Source: RSA11 sp965652565
GTDB taxonomy: Bacteria; Actinomycetota; Thermoleophilia; Solirubrobacterales; 70-9
Length of the DNA stretch: 30,711 bases
Assembly (NCBI GenBank): GCA_965652565.1
Contig: CBFGWL010000031.1
Coordinates: 1-30,711, forward strand
Direction: 5' to 3'
A program made the position numbers and the translations under genes. Each line of letters starts with the position of its first letter. The first letter of the stretch is position 1. This document shows, piece by piece, positions 23,749 through 30,711 of this stretch. The notes below the pieces were generated by a model, which saw only the letters and a list, made by a program, of their open reading frames with translations, did no database searches and was not told where the DNA came from.

Positions 23749-23757
23749 CGTCTGCGG

Positions 23758-23763
23758 AGGTTA
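23758..23763 (-). promoter_or_regulatory. -10 box (TAACCT) of the L,D-transpeptidase gene
   Basis: TAACCT on the minus strand ends nine bases before ATG 23748. Confidence 0.5.
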
Positions 23764-23825
23764 CGGGCGTCCGGCGCGCGCGCTGGTGACGTTCGAACCC
23801 GGCCGGGCGCGCCGGGGGGGCGAAG

Positions 23826-23915
23826 CGGAGAGGGAGGGATTCGAACCCTCGAGAGAGCTATTAGCCCCCTACTCGCTTAGCAGGCGAGTGCCTTCAGCCA
23901 CTCGGCCACCTCTCC
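23826..23915 (-). tRNA. tRNA-Ser(GCU)
   Basis: The minus strand gives acceptor GGAGAGG/CCTCTCC, D arm GCCGAGTGGCTGAAGGC, anticodon stem-loop CTCGC-CTGCTAA-GCGAG (anticodon GCT), a long class II variable arm, and T arm GAGGG-TTCGAAT-CCCTC with discriminator G. CCA is not encoded. It reads AGC and AGU. Confidence 0.95.
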
Positions 23916-23928
23916 GGGCAGGAAGTCG

Positions 23929-23934
23929 ATTCTA
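23929..23934 (-). promoter_or_regulatory. -10 box (TAGAAT) of tRNA-Ser(GCU)
   Basis: TAGAAT on the minus strand lies 13 bases before the mature tRNA 5' end. Confidence 0.5.
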
Positions 23935-23958
23935 GATATCTGAGCGCGCGTCGCACAG

Positions 23959-23964
23959 TAGGCT
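23959..23964 (+). promoter_or_regulatory. -10 box (TAGGCT) of the PLP enzyme gene
   Basis: TAGGCT ends eight bases before ATG 23973, with no ribosome site. Confidence 0.5.
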
Positions 23965-23972
23965 CGCGGCGA

Positions 23973-25226
23973 ATGGAGGCGACGCAGACCGCAGGCGGCG
24001 CAGCGGCCGCTCTCGATCGCAAGGCGCTCCTGGCCCGCTACGAGGGGATCTTCGCCGGGATCTCCCGCCCGTTCGCGTTCGTCGACCTCGACGCGCTCGA
24101 GCACAACGCCCGCCACATGCTGGCCCAGGCGGGCTCGCTGCCGGTCCGCGTGGCGTCGAAGTCGGTGCGCTCGCTGGCCGTGCTCGAGCGGATCTTCGCC
24201 CTCGACGAGCGCTTTCGCGGGATCCTGAGCTTCACCCTCGAGGAGGCGCTCGTGCTCGCCGAGCACGGCTGCGAGAACATCTTCGTCGGCTATCCAACCA
24301 CCGACCGCGACGCGCTCTCGCGCCTCGCTGCGCTCGCCGCCGAGCGCCCGGACACGCACCCGGCGCTCGTCGTCGATGAGGCGGCGCAGCTCGATCTGAT
24401 CGAGAACGCCGGCGGGCGCGGCGGCGCGCCGATCCGCGTGGTCATCGACCTCGATCCGAGCTGGCGCCCGCTTGGGGCGCACGGCGTGCGCATCGGACCC
24501 AAGCGCTCGCCGGTGCGCACGCCCGCGCAGGCGCGCGCGCTCGCCCGAGACGCGACCGAGCGCCCCGGCACGAAGGTCGTGGGCGTGATGGCCTACGAGG
24601 GGCACATCGCCGGCGTGGGCGACCGGCCGGCGGGGCGCCCGCTGCGCGGCGCCGCGATCCGCACGATGCAGGCGCGCTCGCTCGCCGAGCTGCGCGCCCG
24701 CCTGCCCGAGGTGATCGCGGCGATCCGCGAGGAGGCGGGCGGCGAGCTCGAGTTCGTCAACTGCGGCGGCACGGGCAGCCTGGCGCGCTCCGCGGCTCTC
24801 GGGGTGGCCACCGAGCTCACCGCGGGCTCCGGCTTCTACGCGCCCGCGCTCTTCGACTCCTACAGCGGGCTGGATCTGCGCCCGGCCGCGATGTTCGGCC
24901 TGCCCGTGGTGCGCCGCCCGGGCGCGGGCATCGTGACGGTGATGGGCGGCGGCTACGTCGCGTCGGGTGCGCCCGGCCGCGACCGCCTGCCCCAGCCGTT
25001 TCTGCCCGAGGGCCTGAGCTACGACCGCGAGGAGGGCGCGGGCGAGGTGCAGACGCCGCTGCTCGGCGCCGCCGCGCGGGGGCTGCGCGTGGGCGACCGC
25101 GTCTATATGCGACACGCGAAGGCGGGCGAGCTGTGCGAGCGCTTCAACTCGCTCTACCTCGTCCAGGGCGATCGGATCGTCGACGAGGTCCCGACCTACC
25201 GCGGCTCGGGCTGGGCGTTCCTTTAG
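23973..25226 (+). CDS. Fold-III PLP enzyme, D-threonine aldolase/amino acid deaminase-like
   Basis: This 417-residue protein has the alanine-racemase-type TIM barrel. The PLP lysine is K63 in VRVASKSVRS, preceded by PFAFVDLDALEHNARHML. GVMAYEGHIAGVGD and FVNCGGTGS follow the phosphate-binding layout. The C-terminal part contains RHAKAGELCERFN (H381, C388), the metal-binding pair of D-serine dehydratase and D-threonine aldolase relatives. Members cleave or deaminate D-3-hydroxy amino acids with a divalent metal. It converges with the lactone oxidase gene, overlapping it by four bases at the stops. The precise substrate is not predictable. Confidence 0.87.
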   Translation: MEATQTAGGAAAALDRKALLARYEGIFAGISRPFAFVDLDALEHNARHMLAQAGSLPVRVASKSVRSLAVLERIFALDERFRGILSFTLEEALVLAEHGCENIFVGYPTTDRDALSRLAALAAERPDTHPALVVDEAAQLDLIENAGGRGGAPIRVVIDLDPSWRPLGAHGVRIGPKRSPVRTPAQARALARDATERPGTKVVGVMAYEGHIAGVGDRPAGRPLRGAAIRTMQARSLAELRARLPEVIAAIREEAGGELEFVNCGGTGSLARSAALGVATELTAGSGFYAPALFDSYSGLDLRPAAMFGLPVVRRPGAGIVTVMGGGYVASGAPGRDRLPQPFLPEGLSYDREEGAGEVQTPLLGAAARGLRVGDRVYMRHAKAGELCERFNSLYLVQGDRIVDEVPTYRGSGWAFL

Positions 25227-26524
25227 CCCCCGACCGGGCCGAGGACGCGCTCGGTGTACGCGTTGGTGAAGATGCCGTCGGGATCGAGGCGCCTGCGCGC
25301 GGCCTGGAAGTCGTCCCAGCGCGGGTAGAGCTCGCGCAGCTCCGCCGCCGTGCGGAAGTGGCGCTTGCCCCAGTGCGGGCGCGCGCCGAACTCGCGCAGC
25401 GCGTCTTCGACCGCCGTGAAGTAGGAGCGCCAGTCGAGCTTGCGATCCTGGTGCACGGCGATGTAGCACGTGTCGCGCTCGTACGAGGGACTCAGGTACG
25501 AGTCGTCGCCGGCGACGAACCGCACCTCGATCGGATAGCCCACGGCGAGCTCAGGGCGCTCGGCGATCGCGTGGACGCGCTCGAAGGCCTCGCGGGCGTG
25601 CTCGCGCGGCACCGCGTACTCCATCTCCGTGAAGCGGATGCGCCGCTCAGAGGCGAACACGCGGTAGCTGCGATCGACCTTGGTCGAGCGGCCCACGCCG
25701 CCGGCCGCGATGCGCGAGAGCCGCGGGACGCGCTTGGGAAAGTGCCGCGCGCCGAGCGCGAAGAGCTGCCCCAGCCAGTTCTCGAGTACCACCTCCTGCG
25801 CGTAGACGGCCGCCGGGTGCCGCGGCGCCGGGGGCTCGTCGGTGCGCTTGCTCTCGCGGCACAGGGCGATGTCGGTGTGCGGGAAGACGTAGAACTCGAA
25901 GTGGTCGTTCGCCGCGTTCAGCTCGTCGAGCCGCGCGAGCGTCTCCCCCAGCGGCTTCGGGTTGTCGACCCGATGGAGCGTGTACGCCGGGACCGTGTCG
26001 ATCGTCACCGAGTAGATCACCCCCAGGGACCCGAGGCTCACCCGCGCGGCGCGCAGCAGCTCGGGCCGCGACTCGTCGATCCGCACCAGCTCGCCGTCGG
26101 CCGTGACCAGCTCCAGCTCCGCGATCTGAGCCGAGACGTTCTGGAAGCGCTCGCCGGTCCCGTGGGTGCCCGTGGAGATCGAACCCGCGATCGTCTGCCG
26201 ATCGATGTCGCCGAGGTTCGCGAAGGCGACGCCGTGCTCGTCGAGCAGCCGGTTCAGCTTGCCGAGCACGATGCCCGCTTCCACCTTGAAGCGGCCGGTG
26301 GCGGCGTCGAACGCGAGCGGGGCGGTGAGCCTGTCGAGACGCACCATGACGTCGTCGGTGAGCGCGATGTCCGTGAAGGAATGCCCCGACGCCGAGGCGC
26401 GCACCCGCTTGCCCGCGGCCGTGGCGCGCGCGACCACCTCGCGCAGCTCCTCCCGGCTCGCGGGCCGCTCGATCGCGCTCGGGCGGCAGCTCTGCTCGCG
26501 CGCCCAGTTCGTCCAGCGGGGCAT
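25223..26524 (-). CDS. FAD-linked aldonolactone oxidase/dehydrogenase (ALO family)
   Basis: This 433-residue flavoprotein has an N-terminal FAD-binding type 4 domain (about 12-180) with VRASASGHSFTDIA, where H48 is at the position of covalent FAD attachment in this family, and GDIDRQTIAGSISTGTHGTG. The C-terminal ALO domain ends with the hallmark HWGK (384-387) and DPDGIFTNAY. Relatives oxidise D-arabinono-1,4-lactone or L-gulono-1,4-lactone; the mycobacterial homologue uses cytochrome c rather than oxygen. The ATG at 26524 lies eight bases after TAGGCT, another leaderless-type start. Confidence 0.92.
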   Translation of the reverse strand: MPRWTNWAREQSCRPSAIERPASREELREVVARATAAGKRVRASASGHSFTDIALTDDVMVRLDRLTAPLAFDAATGRFKVEAGIVLGKLNRLLDEHGVAFANLGDIDRQTIAGSISTGTHGTGERFQNVSAQIAELELVTADGELVRIDESRPELLRAARVSLGSLGVIYSVTIDTVPAYTLHRVDNPKPLGETLARLDELNAANDHFEFYVFPHTDIALCRESKRTDEPPAPRHPAAVYAQEVVLENWLGQLFALGARHFPKRVPRLSRIAAGGVGRSTKVDRSYRVFASERRIRFTEMEYAVPREHAREAFERVHAIAERPELAVGYPIEVRFVAGDDSYLSPSYERDTCYIAVHQDRKLDWRSYFTAVEDALREFGARPHWGKRHFRTAAELRELYPRWDDFQAARRRLDPDGIFTNAYTERVLGPVGG

Positions 26525-26532
26525 GAACCGGG

Positions 26533-26538
26533 AGCCTA
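26533..26538 (-). promoter_or_regulatory. -10 box (TAGGCT) of the lactone oxidase gene
   Basis: TAGGCT on the minus strand ends eight bases before ATG 26524. Confidence 0.5.
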
Positions 26539-26556
26539 TTCACCGTCGCTCGCGCA

Positions 26557-27207
26557 GTGGCCCACCCTGCTTTCATCGTGGGGGTGGCCGATCGCGCGAT
26601 CGATATCGAGACGCCGCACGGCCGGGCGCGCGCTCACCTGAGCGAGCCGGCCGAGCGCCGCGGCGCCCTGGTCCTCGGCCACGGCGCCGGCGGCGGCATC
26701 GAGGCGCCGGATCTGCAGATGGCCAAGGACGTCGCGATCGAGGAGGGCTTCGCGGTCGCGCTCGTCGAGCAGCCGTACCGCGTCGCCGGGAGGCGCTCGC
26801 CCGCTCCCGCGCACCAGCTCGACACCGCCTGGGCCGCGGTCCTGGACCACCTGCGCAGCGGCGAGCTCGCCGCGCTTCCGCTCGTGGTGGGCGGCCGCTC
26901 GCTCGGCGCTCGCGTGGCCTGCAGGTGGGCGGCCGAGCAGCGCCCCGCGGGTGTGCTCTGCCTGGCGTTCCCGCTGGAGCCGCCGCAGCGCCGCACGTCC
27001 AAGGAGCCACCGCCGAGCAGGTTGCCGGAGCTCGAGGGCGTCGAGGTGCCGGTGCTAGTCGTCCAGGGCACCGGCGATCAGTTCGGGATGCCGCCCGCCG
27101 GCCCGCGCCGCGAGGTCGCGCAGGTGCCGGGCAACCACGGGCTCAAGGCGGACCTCCCGGCCGTCGGCGCCGCCGTGCGCGACTGGCTTGGTCGCCTCGT
27201 GCTCTGA
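26557..27207 (+). CDS. Alpha/beta hydrolase, KANL3/Tex30-like
   Basis: This roughly 216-residue alpha/beta hydrolase has the oxyanion segment VLGHGAGGGIEAPDL (39-53), the nucleophile S115 in GGRSLGARVA, D174 in VVQGTGDQFG and H194 in PGNHGLK. This short form is typical of the Tex30/KANL3-like family, often called dienelactone hydrolase-like. The start is uncertain: GTG 26557 gives the full frame, while GTG 26578 or 26584 is also possible. No convincing ribosome site or -10 box is tied to one of them. It is divergent from the lactone oxidase gene. Confidence 0.83.
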   Translation: MAHPAFIVGVADRAIDIETPHGRARAHLSEPAERRGALVLGHGAGGGIEAPDLQMAKDVAIEEGFAVALVEQPYRVAGRRSPAPAHQLDTAWAAVLDHLRSGELAALPLVVGGRSLGARVACRWAAEQRPAGVLCLAFPLEPPQRRTSKEPPPSRLPELEGVEVPVLVVQGTGDQFGMPPAGPRREVAQVPGNHGLKADLPAVGAAVRDWLGRLVL

Positions 27208-27236
27208 AAGGGAGCCGCCCAGGGCTCGCCAGCGTC

Positions 27237-27242
27237 TACCCT
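27237..27242 (+). promoter_or_regulatory. -10 box (TACCCT) of tRNA-Ser(UGA)
   Basis: TACCCT ends 25 bases before the tRNA 5' end, which would leave a short 5' leader. Confidence 0.4.
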
Positions 27243-27267
27243 GAGCGCGGGCCGAAGTCGCCCGCCC

Positions 27268-27357
27268 GGAGGGGTGGCAGAGCGGTTGAATGCGGCGGCC
27301 TTGAAAGCCGTTGACCGGGCAACCCCCGGTCCGTGGGTTCGAATCCCACCCCCTCCG
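27268..27357 (+). tRNA. tRNA-Ser(UGA)
   Basis: Acceptor GGAGGGG pairs with CCCCTCC. The anticodon arm is CGGC-CTTGAAA-GCCG (anticodon TGA). There is a long variable arm (ACCGGGCAACCCCCGGT region), and the T arm is GTGGG-TTCGAAT-CCCAC. Discriminator is G and CCA is not encoded. It reads UCA and related serine codons. Confidence 0.95.
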
Positions 27358-27367
27358 CTTCCGCCTG

Positions 27368-27373
27368 TAGCCT
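27368..27373 (+). promoter_or_regulatory. -10 box (TAGCCT) of the YdeI-like gene
   Basis: TAGCCT ends nine bases before ATG 27383 and starts eleven bases after the tRNA. Confidence 0.45.
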
Positions 27374-27382
27374 GCGAAACCG

Positions 27383-27760
27383 ATGGCCGCGCCTCCAGTC
27401 AAGGACGCCGTCTTCTTCGCCTCCGCTCAGGAGTGGGAGGACTGGCTCGCGGCCAACAACGCGAGCGCCCGCGAGGTGTGGATCAAGCTCGCCAAGAAGG
27501 GCAGCGGGATCCCGAGCCTGGGCTACCCGGACATCACCGAGGTCGGCCTCTGCTACGGCTGGATCAGCGCGCAGCGCCTGCCGCTCGACGACACCTATTA
27601 CCTGCAGCGCTTCGTGCCGCGGCGGCCGCAGAGCAACTGGTCGAAGCTCAACCGGAAGACCGCCGAGCGGCTGATCGCGGAGGGACGCATGCGGCCGGCG
27701 GGGTTCGCCGAAATCGAGGCGGCGAAAGCCGACGGGCGCTGGGACGCGGCCCGCGACTAG
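27383..27760 (+). CDS. YdeI/OmpD-associated-like protein, C-terminally short
   Basis: This 125-residue protein matches the first part of the YdeI/OmdA family: FFASAQEWEDWLAANNASAREVWIKLAKKGSG, then LCYGWISAQRLPLDDTYYLQRFVPRRPQSNWSKLNRKTAERLIAEGRM and ADGRWDAARD. Family members are usually about 190-200 residues, with a C-terminal helical OmdA region after GRWDAAYD. Here the stop comes directly at that junction, and I find no continuation in the other two frames. It is either a natural short form or a truncated gene. The leaderless-type start indicates that it is still expressed. Confidence 0.8.
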   Translation: MAAPPVKDAVFFASAQEWEDWLAANNASAREVWIKLAKKGSGIPSLGYPDITEVGLCYGWISAQRLPLDDTYYLQRFVPRRPQSNWSKLNRKTAERLIAEGRMRPAGFAEIEAAKADGRWDAARD

Positions 27761-27830
27761 CTCGCAACGTTCCCCGCGCCCAGCCGCGACCCAAACCGAT
27801 CTGCCCCGCCGACCCTGGCCGCCGGGACGT

Positions 27831-28256
27831 TCAGCAGGAGAGCGTCCGAGCGTAGCCGTGGCCCTTGGCCGCGCGGCGCATCGCCCGCGGGTCGGCCTGC
27901 AGGCAGAGGTTGGTCCGCCACGGGCCGCTCTTCGGGCGCTTGTAGAGGAAGGCCGCGAAGCGTCCGTTCGGCGCGGGCTCGAGGCCGCATGAGGCGCCGT
28001 AGCGAGCGGTCGTGATCCGCACGAACTCGCGCTTCTTGAGGCGGCCGCCCTTGTAGACGCGCAGCAGCTTCACCTTGTGCACGGCCTTGTTGCGCCGCAC
28101 CTTCGTCGAGACGACGCGACCGATGATCGCCGCGTCGAAGCGCTTGAAGGTCTGCTTGTTGAGCTTGAGCGGCACGCAGCTGCACGCGGAGGCGGACGGC
28201 GCGGCGAGCAAGCCGAAGGCGCCGAGGGCGAGGAGGGTGATCAGTAGTCGCTTCAT
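27831..28256 (-). CDS. Secreted TIMP/NTR-like small protein
   Basis: This 141-residue exported protein has a clear signal peptide (MKRLLITLLALGAFGLLAAPSASA) and a mature N-terminus beginning CSC (C25, C27). Further cysteines are C90, C118 and C141. FDAAIIGRVVS, VKLLRVYKGG, FVRITTARYGASCGLEP and FAAFLY follow the netrin/TIMP-like beta-barrel pattern, in which the free N-terminal Cys of the mature chain is disulfide-bonded. Bacterial TIMP-like proteins exist, but none of their functions is well established. ATG 28256 is used because the signal peptide begins there; eleven more codons are open upstream. Function uncertain. Confidence 0.75.
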   Translation of the reverse strand: MKRLLITLLALGAFGLLAAPSASACSCVPLKLNKQTFKRFDAAIIGRVVSTKVRRNKAVHKVKLLRVYKGGRLKKREFVRITTARYGASCGLEPAPNGRFAAFLYKRPKSGPWRTNLCLQADPRAMRRAAKGHGYARTLSC

Positions 28257-28320
28257 ATGGGCACTACGGGCTAGACGGGAAAACGTCACGCCGGGTCTCG
28301 ATCCTTACAGCTCGCCCGCG

Positions 28321-29481
28321 TCAGCTCGCCGGCGCCCCGCTCGGGAGCGCCCGCGCACCGCGCGGGCTCACGAGGAACGCCGCGGTCCCCACGCAGAGCC
28401 CGGCGAGCGTGAGGTAGGCCGCCACGTCCCCCGCGAGATCGCCCAGGCCCGCGCCCCCGGTCGCCCCGGCGGTGTGTCCGAGCGCCCAGCCGAGGTTGGA
28501 GATGCCCATGACCAGCCCCTGCGGGATGGCGGCGCGCTCGCCGGCGTCGGCCAGCATCGCCATCGAGGGCGACCACAGCGCCCCCATCGACGGCGTGGCG
28601 GCGACCACCAAGACCGCGACCAGCCAGGCCTCCTGCGGGAGGCCGAGCACCACCATGAAAGCGGCGCTCACAAGCAGGCCGACCAGCGTCGGGAAGAGGC
28701 GCCCGCGCCGGTCCGCGACCCGCCCTGCGATCGGCGTGGCGATCGCCTCGGCGATGCCGGCCGCGATGAAGGTGGCCGCGATCGCGATTCCGCCCGCCCC
28801 GAGCTCGTCCATGCGCAGCGGGACGAGCACCTCGATCGTGCCGAAGAGGACCCCCGGGATCAGCACGAGCCACATCGCAACCGGCGCGCCCGGCGCGGCG
28901 AACGCCGCCCGCACCATGCGCGGCTGGCGCACCGCGGGCGGGACCGCGACGTCGATGCGGATCGTCCACGCGATGAGCGCGGCGCCGATCACGGCGGCGG
29001 TCGCGAACACGGGGCCGCGGCCCAGCTCCTCGGCGGCACCGCCGATCACCGGGCCGAAGAGCACGCCGCCGATCGCGAAGGCCATCGTCGTTCCGATCAG
29101 CTCGCCGCGGCGCGACGCCGGGGCGGTGCCGATCAGCCAGCCCAGCACCCCCGCCCACGAGAGCGCGCCGCCTACGCCCTGGATGAAGCGCGCGGCCTCG
29201 AGCACCTCCACCGAGCCGCCGAACGCGAACCCGAGGCCCGCGATCGACATCAGCGTGAGTCCGCCGAGGACGGCCTTGCGCGTGCCGATGCGCGCGGCGA
29301 GCAAACCCGACGGCAGCGCCGCGAGCAAGGTGCCCGCCGCGTACGAGCCGGCGAGGACGCCGGCGGCGCTCTTCGAGAGGCCGAACTCGTCGCTGAGCCG
29401 CGGCAGGATCGGGGCGACCGCGGCGTAGAACATCGTGTCGACGAAGACGATTGCTGCGGCGAGGATCAGCAGTCGGCGCAT
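28321..29481 (-). CDS. MFS transporter (DHA1-like)
   Basis: This 386-residue membrane protein has about twelve hydrophobic segments in two halves. The first half has LILAAAIVFVDTMFYAAVAPILPRL and the loop 2-3 motif GLLAARIGTRKAVLGG. The second half repeats this with AGRVADRRGRLFPTLVGLL. LSWAGVLGWLIGTAP lies at the position of the drug/H+ antiporter motif C region. It probably exports a small molecule with proton exchange; the substrate is unknown. ATG 29481 follows TACGCT by eight bases. It is divergent from the secreted glycosidase gene with only 62 bases between the starts. Confidence 0.9.
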   Translation of the reverse strand: MRRLLILAAAIVFVDTMFYAAVAPILPRLSDEFGLSKSAAGVLAGSYAAGTLLAALPSGLLAARIGTRKAVLGGLTLMSIAGLGFAFGGSVEVLEAARFIQGVGGALSWAGVLGWLIGTAPASRRGELIGTTMAFAIGGVLFGPVIGGAAEELGRGPVFATAAVIGAALIAWTIRIDVAVPPAVRQPRMVRAAFAAPGAPVAMWLVLIPGVLFGTIEVLVPLRMDELGAGGIAIAATFIAAGIAEAIATPIAGRVADRRGRLFPTLVGLLVSAAFMVVLGLPQEAWLVAVLVVAATPSMGALWSPSMAMLADAGERAAIPQGLVMGISNLGWALGHTAGATGGAGLGDLAGDVAAYLTLAGLCVGTAAFLVSPRGARALPSGAPAS

Positions 29482-29489
29482 GGCGGTTC

Positions 29490-29495
29490 AGCGTA
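29490..29495 (-). promoter_or_regulatory. -10 box (TACGCT) of the MFS gene
   Basis: TACGCT on the minus strand ends eight bases before ATG 29481. Confidence 0.5.
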
Positions 29496-29543
29496 CGAGC
29501 GGGGGCACTGAAGCGTTCGCCCCCTCATGCCGATGAATGAGGT

Positions 29544-30644
29544 GTGGATGCGCTGCGCGACCTCATCAGAGCCTTCGAGCTTCCTGCCGCGGTCGTTGCG
29601 GTGCTTTCCCTCCTCCTAGCCCTCGCGTCCGCGTCCGACGCGGACGCGAGGGCACTCCCTCCTCCCAAGGGCAAGGTCTTCCACGGCGTCTCCGAGACCG
29701 GGCATACCGAGCACTTCGATGCGTTCGCCGACGAGGTCGGCGCGCACCCCGCGGTCTCGCAGAGCTTCTTCCACTGGGGAGTTCCGCTCGGCACCGGCGC
29801 GCTGCAGCGCTGGGAGGCGACGCGCACCCGCGGTGTGCTCAGCCTCTCCACCGCCCCGGGCGGCAAGCCCGAGAAGATCACGCCGAAGCAGGTCGCGCTC
29901 GGGCACGGCGACCGCTACATGCTCTCGCTGAACCGCTCGATCTCGAAGTCGGAGCAGCGCGTCTACATCCGGCTGTTCCCGGAGATGAACGGCCACTGGA
30001 ACCCGTACTCCGCCTTCAAGGCCAACGGCAAGCGGCGCGGCGCCAGCCACTCGACGAAGTGGTTTCGCAAGGCCTGGAAGCGCTTTGCGATCGTCGTGAA
30101 GGGCGGCAAGCTGCGCGCGATCAACAAGCGGCTGCGCAAGCAGCGCATGCCCCGCGTGCTGCGCGCGCGCTCGGATCGCGCCCCGGTCTACGCCAAGCAC
30201 GGCGTGCCGAGCGTGCTGCCCCGCCCACAGGTCGCGCTCATGTGGGTCCCGCAGACGCTCGGCTCACCCAACGTCAAGGGCAACCAGCCCCGCAACTACT
30301 GGCCGGGCGCCAAGTACGTCGATTGGGTGGGCACCGACATCTACGCCAAGTACGCGAACCGCACCGCGTGGCGCGCGCTCAACCGCTTCTACCGCTCCTA
30401 TCGCAAGAAGCCGTTTCTGATCGGCGAGTACGCGCCTTGGGATGCCGACCCGGGTGGCCGGTTCGTCAAGCGGCTCTTCCGGTGGGCCCGCACGCACAAG
30501 CGCACGCGGATGCTCATCTACTACCGCAGCGTGAACCCGTTCAACGAGTTCAACATCGGCTTCTACCCGGACGCGCGCGACGCGCTGCGCCGCGAGCTCG
30601 CCAAGCCGCGCTACGCCCCGTACCCGCCCGAGTACCGGGGCTAA
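29544..30644 (+). CDS. Secreted GH26-like glycoside hydrolase
   Basis: This 366-residue protein has a signal segment (about 13-35) followed by a TIM-barrel domain related to GH26 beta-mannanases. YIRLFPEMNGHWNPYS contains the candidate acid/base E147, and PFLIGEYAPWDAD contains the candidate nucleophile E295. VDWVGTDIYAKY and LIYYRSVNPFNEFNIGF are further barrel strands. Family members cut beta-mannans or related glucans outside the cell; the substrate here is not established. The start is GTG 29544, preceded by GAGG. The signal-peptide coding region contains a 35-bp perfect palindrome (29619-29653). Confidence 0.82.
   Translation: MDALRDLIRAFELPAAVVAVLSLLLALASASDADARALPPPKGKVFHGVSETGHTEHFDAFADEVGAHPAVSQSFFHWGVPLGTGALQRWEATRTRGVLSLSTAPGGKPEKITPKQVALGHGDRYMLSLNRSISKSEQRVYIRLFPEMNGHWNPYSAFKANGKRRGASHSTKWFRKAWKRFAIVVKGGKLRAINKRLRKQRMPRVLRARSDRAPVYAKHGVPSVLPRPQVALMWVPQTLGSPNVKGNQPRNYWPGAKYVDWVGTDIYAKYANRTAWRALNRFYRSYRKKPFLIGEYAPWDADPGGRFVKRLFRWARTHKRTRMLIYYRSVNPFNEFNIGFYPDARDALRRELAKPRYAPYPPEYRG
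29619..29653. repeat. 35-bp perfect palindrome within a coding region
   Basis: GCCCTCGCGTCCGCGTC (29619-29635), one C, then its exact reverse complement (29637-29653). In mRNA it would form a very stable hairpin about 75 bases after the GTG start, over the codons for the signal-peptide cleavage area (ASASDADARA). Confidence 0.95.
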
Positions 30645-30652
30645 AGCCCGGC

Positions 30653-30711
30653 CTACGGCCCCGTCGGCACCTGGCTCGGGTCGCAGTTGATCGTGCCGCC
30701 GTCGGTGAACG
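30653..30711 (-). CDS. 3' end of an unidentified gene (partial at window edge)
   Basis: On the minus strand an open frame runs from the window edge to a TAG at 30653-30655, giving the last 18 residues FTDGGTINCDPSQVPTGP. It would converge with the glycosidase gene, eight bases from its stop. Too short to assign. Confidence 0.35.
   Translation of the reverse strand, partial: FTDGGTINCDPSQVPTGP

Noticed and set aside
23877..25469. 530-codon minus-strand open frame
   Set aside because: Runs antisense through the PLP enzyme gene and a tRNA; no motifs.

Overview
The window looks like a chromosomal segment of a very GC-rich actinobacterium, most likely of the Solirubrobacterales/Thermoleophilia type. 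This placement is an inference from the roughly 70% GC, the frequent GTG/TTG starts, many start codons lying 6-10 nt after a TAnnnT box without a ribosome site, the NhaA-thioredoxin fusion, a stand-alone LigD-type polymerase and several small basic Cys-containing secreted proteins. No rRNA, phage, transposase, integrase or CRISPR array is visible. No stretch above 300 bases lacks a gene; the largest gaps are 10647-10866 and 19850-20062. Bases 1-90 hold no gene I can support.

Layout. 91-5099: a secreted protein, a LigD-type primase-polymerase, a UBP zinc-finger protein, a second secreted protein, a divergent WYL regulator/VOC pair and an alpha/beta hydrolase. 5264-8455: tRNA-Arg(ACG), FdhD and, divergently, a YdeP-type molybdopterin oxidoreductase that FdhD probably serves. 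8454-9963: a foreign-looking two-gene insert (HNH nuclease and HIT protein, tail to tail) bounded by an exact 80-bp direct repeat of the oxidoreductase 3' end. 10026-13930: cupin, NhaA-DsbA fusion, RidA, secreted protein. 14095-18784: EttA-like ABC-F, a coupled LMW phosphatase/fructosamine kinase operon (probable protein deglycation), MurB and a DUF892 ferritin-like protein. 18839-23748: MBL hydrolase, an array of palindromic repeats, SprT-like protein, oligoendopeptidase F, a hypothetical protein and an L,D-transpeptidase lipoprotein. 23826-30711: tRNA-Ser(GCU), a fold-III PLP enzyme, an aldonolactone oxidase, an alpha/beta hydrolase, tRNA-Ser(UGA), a shortened YdeI-like protein, a TIMP-like secreted protein, an MFS transporter, a GH26-like secreted glycosidase and the tail of an unidentified gene.

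Most interesting: the HNH-HIT module flanked by the 80-bp duplication of its neighbour's 3' end (8374-10043). A second two-gene module (WYL + VOC, 2746-4200) is flanked by older, diverged copies of an alpha/beta hydrolase 3' end, and a third (PolDom + UBP) by short repeats. This suggests that about 1.5-kb gene pairs enter this chromosome by a mechanism that duplicates the end of the host gene. Other notable items are the palindrome array at 19871-20017, a 35-bp perfect palindrome in a signal-peptide coding region (29619-29653), and at least ten probable leaderless promoters.
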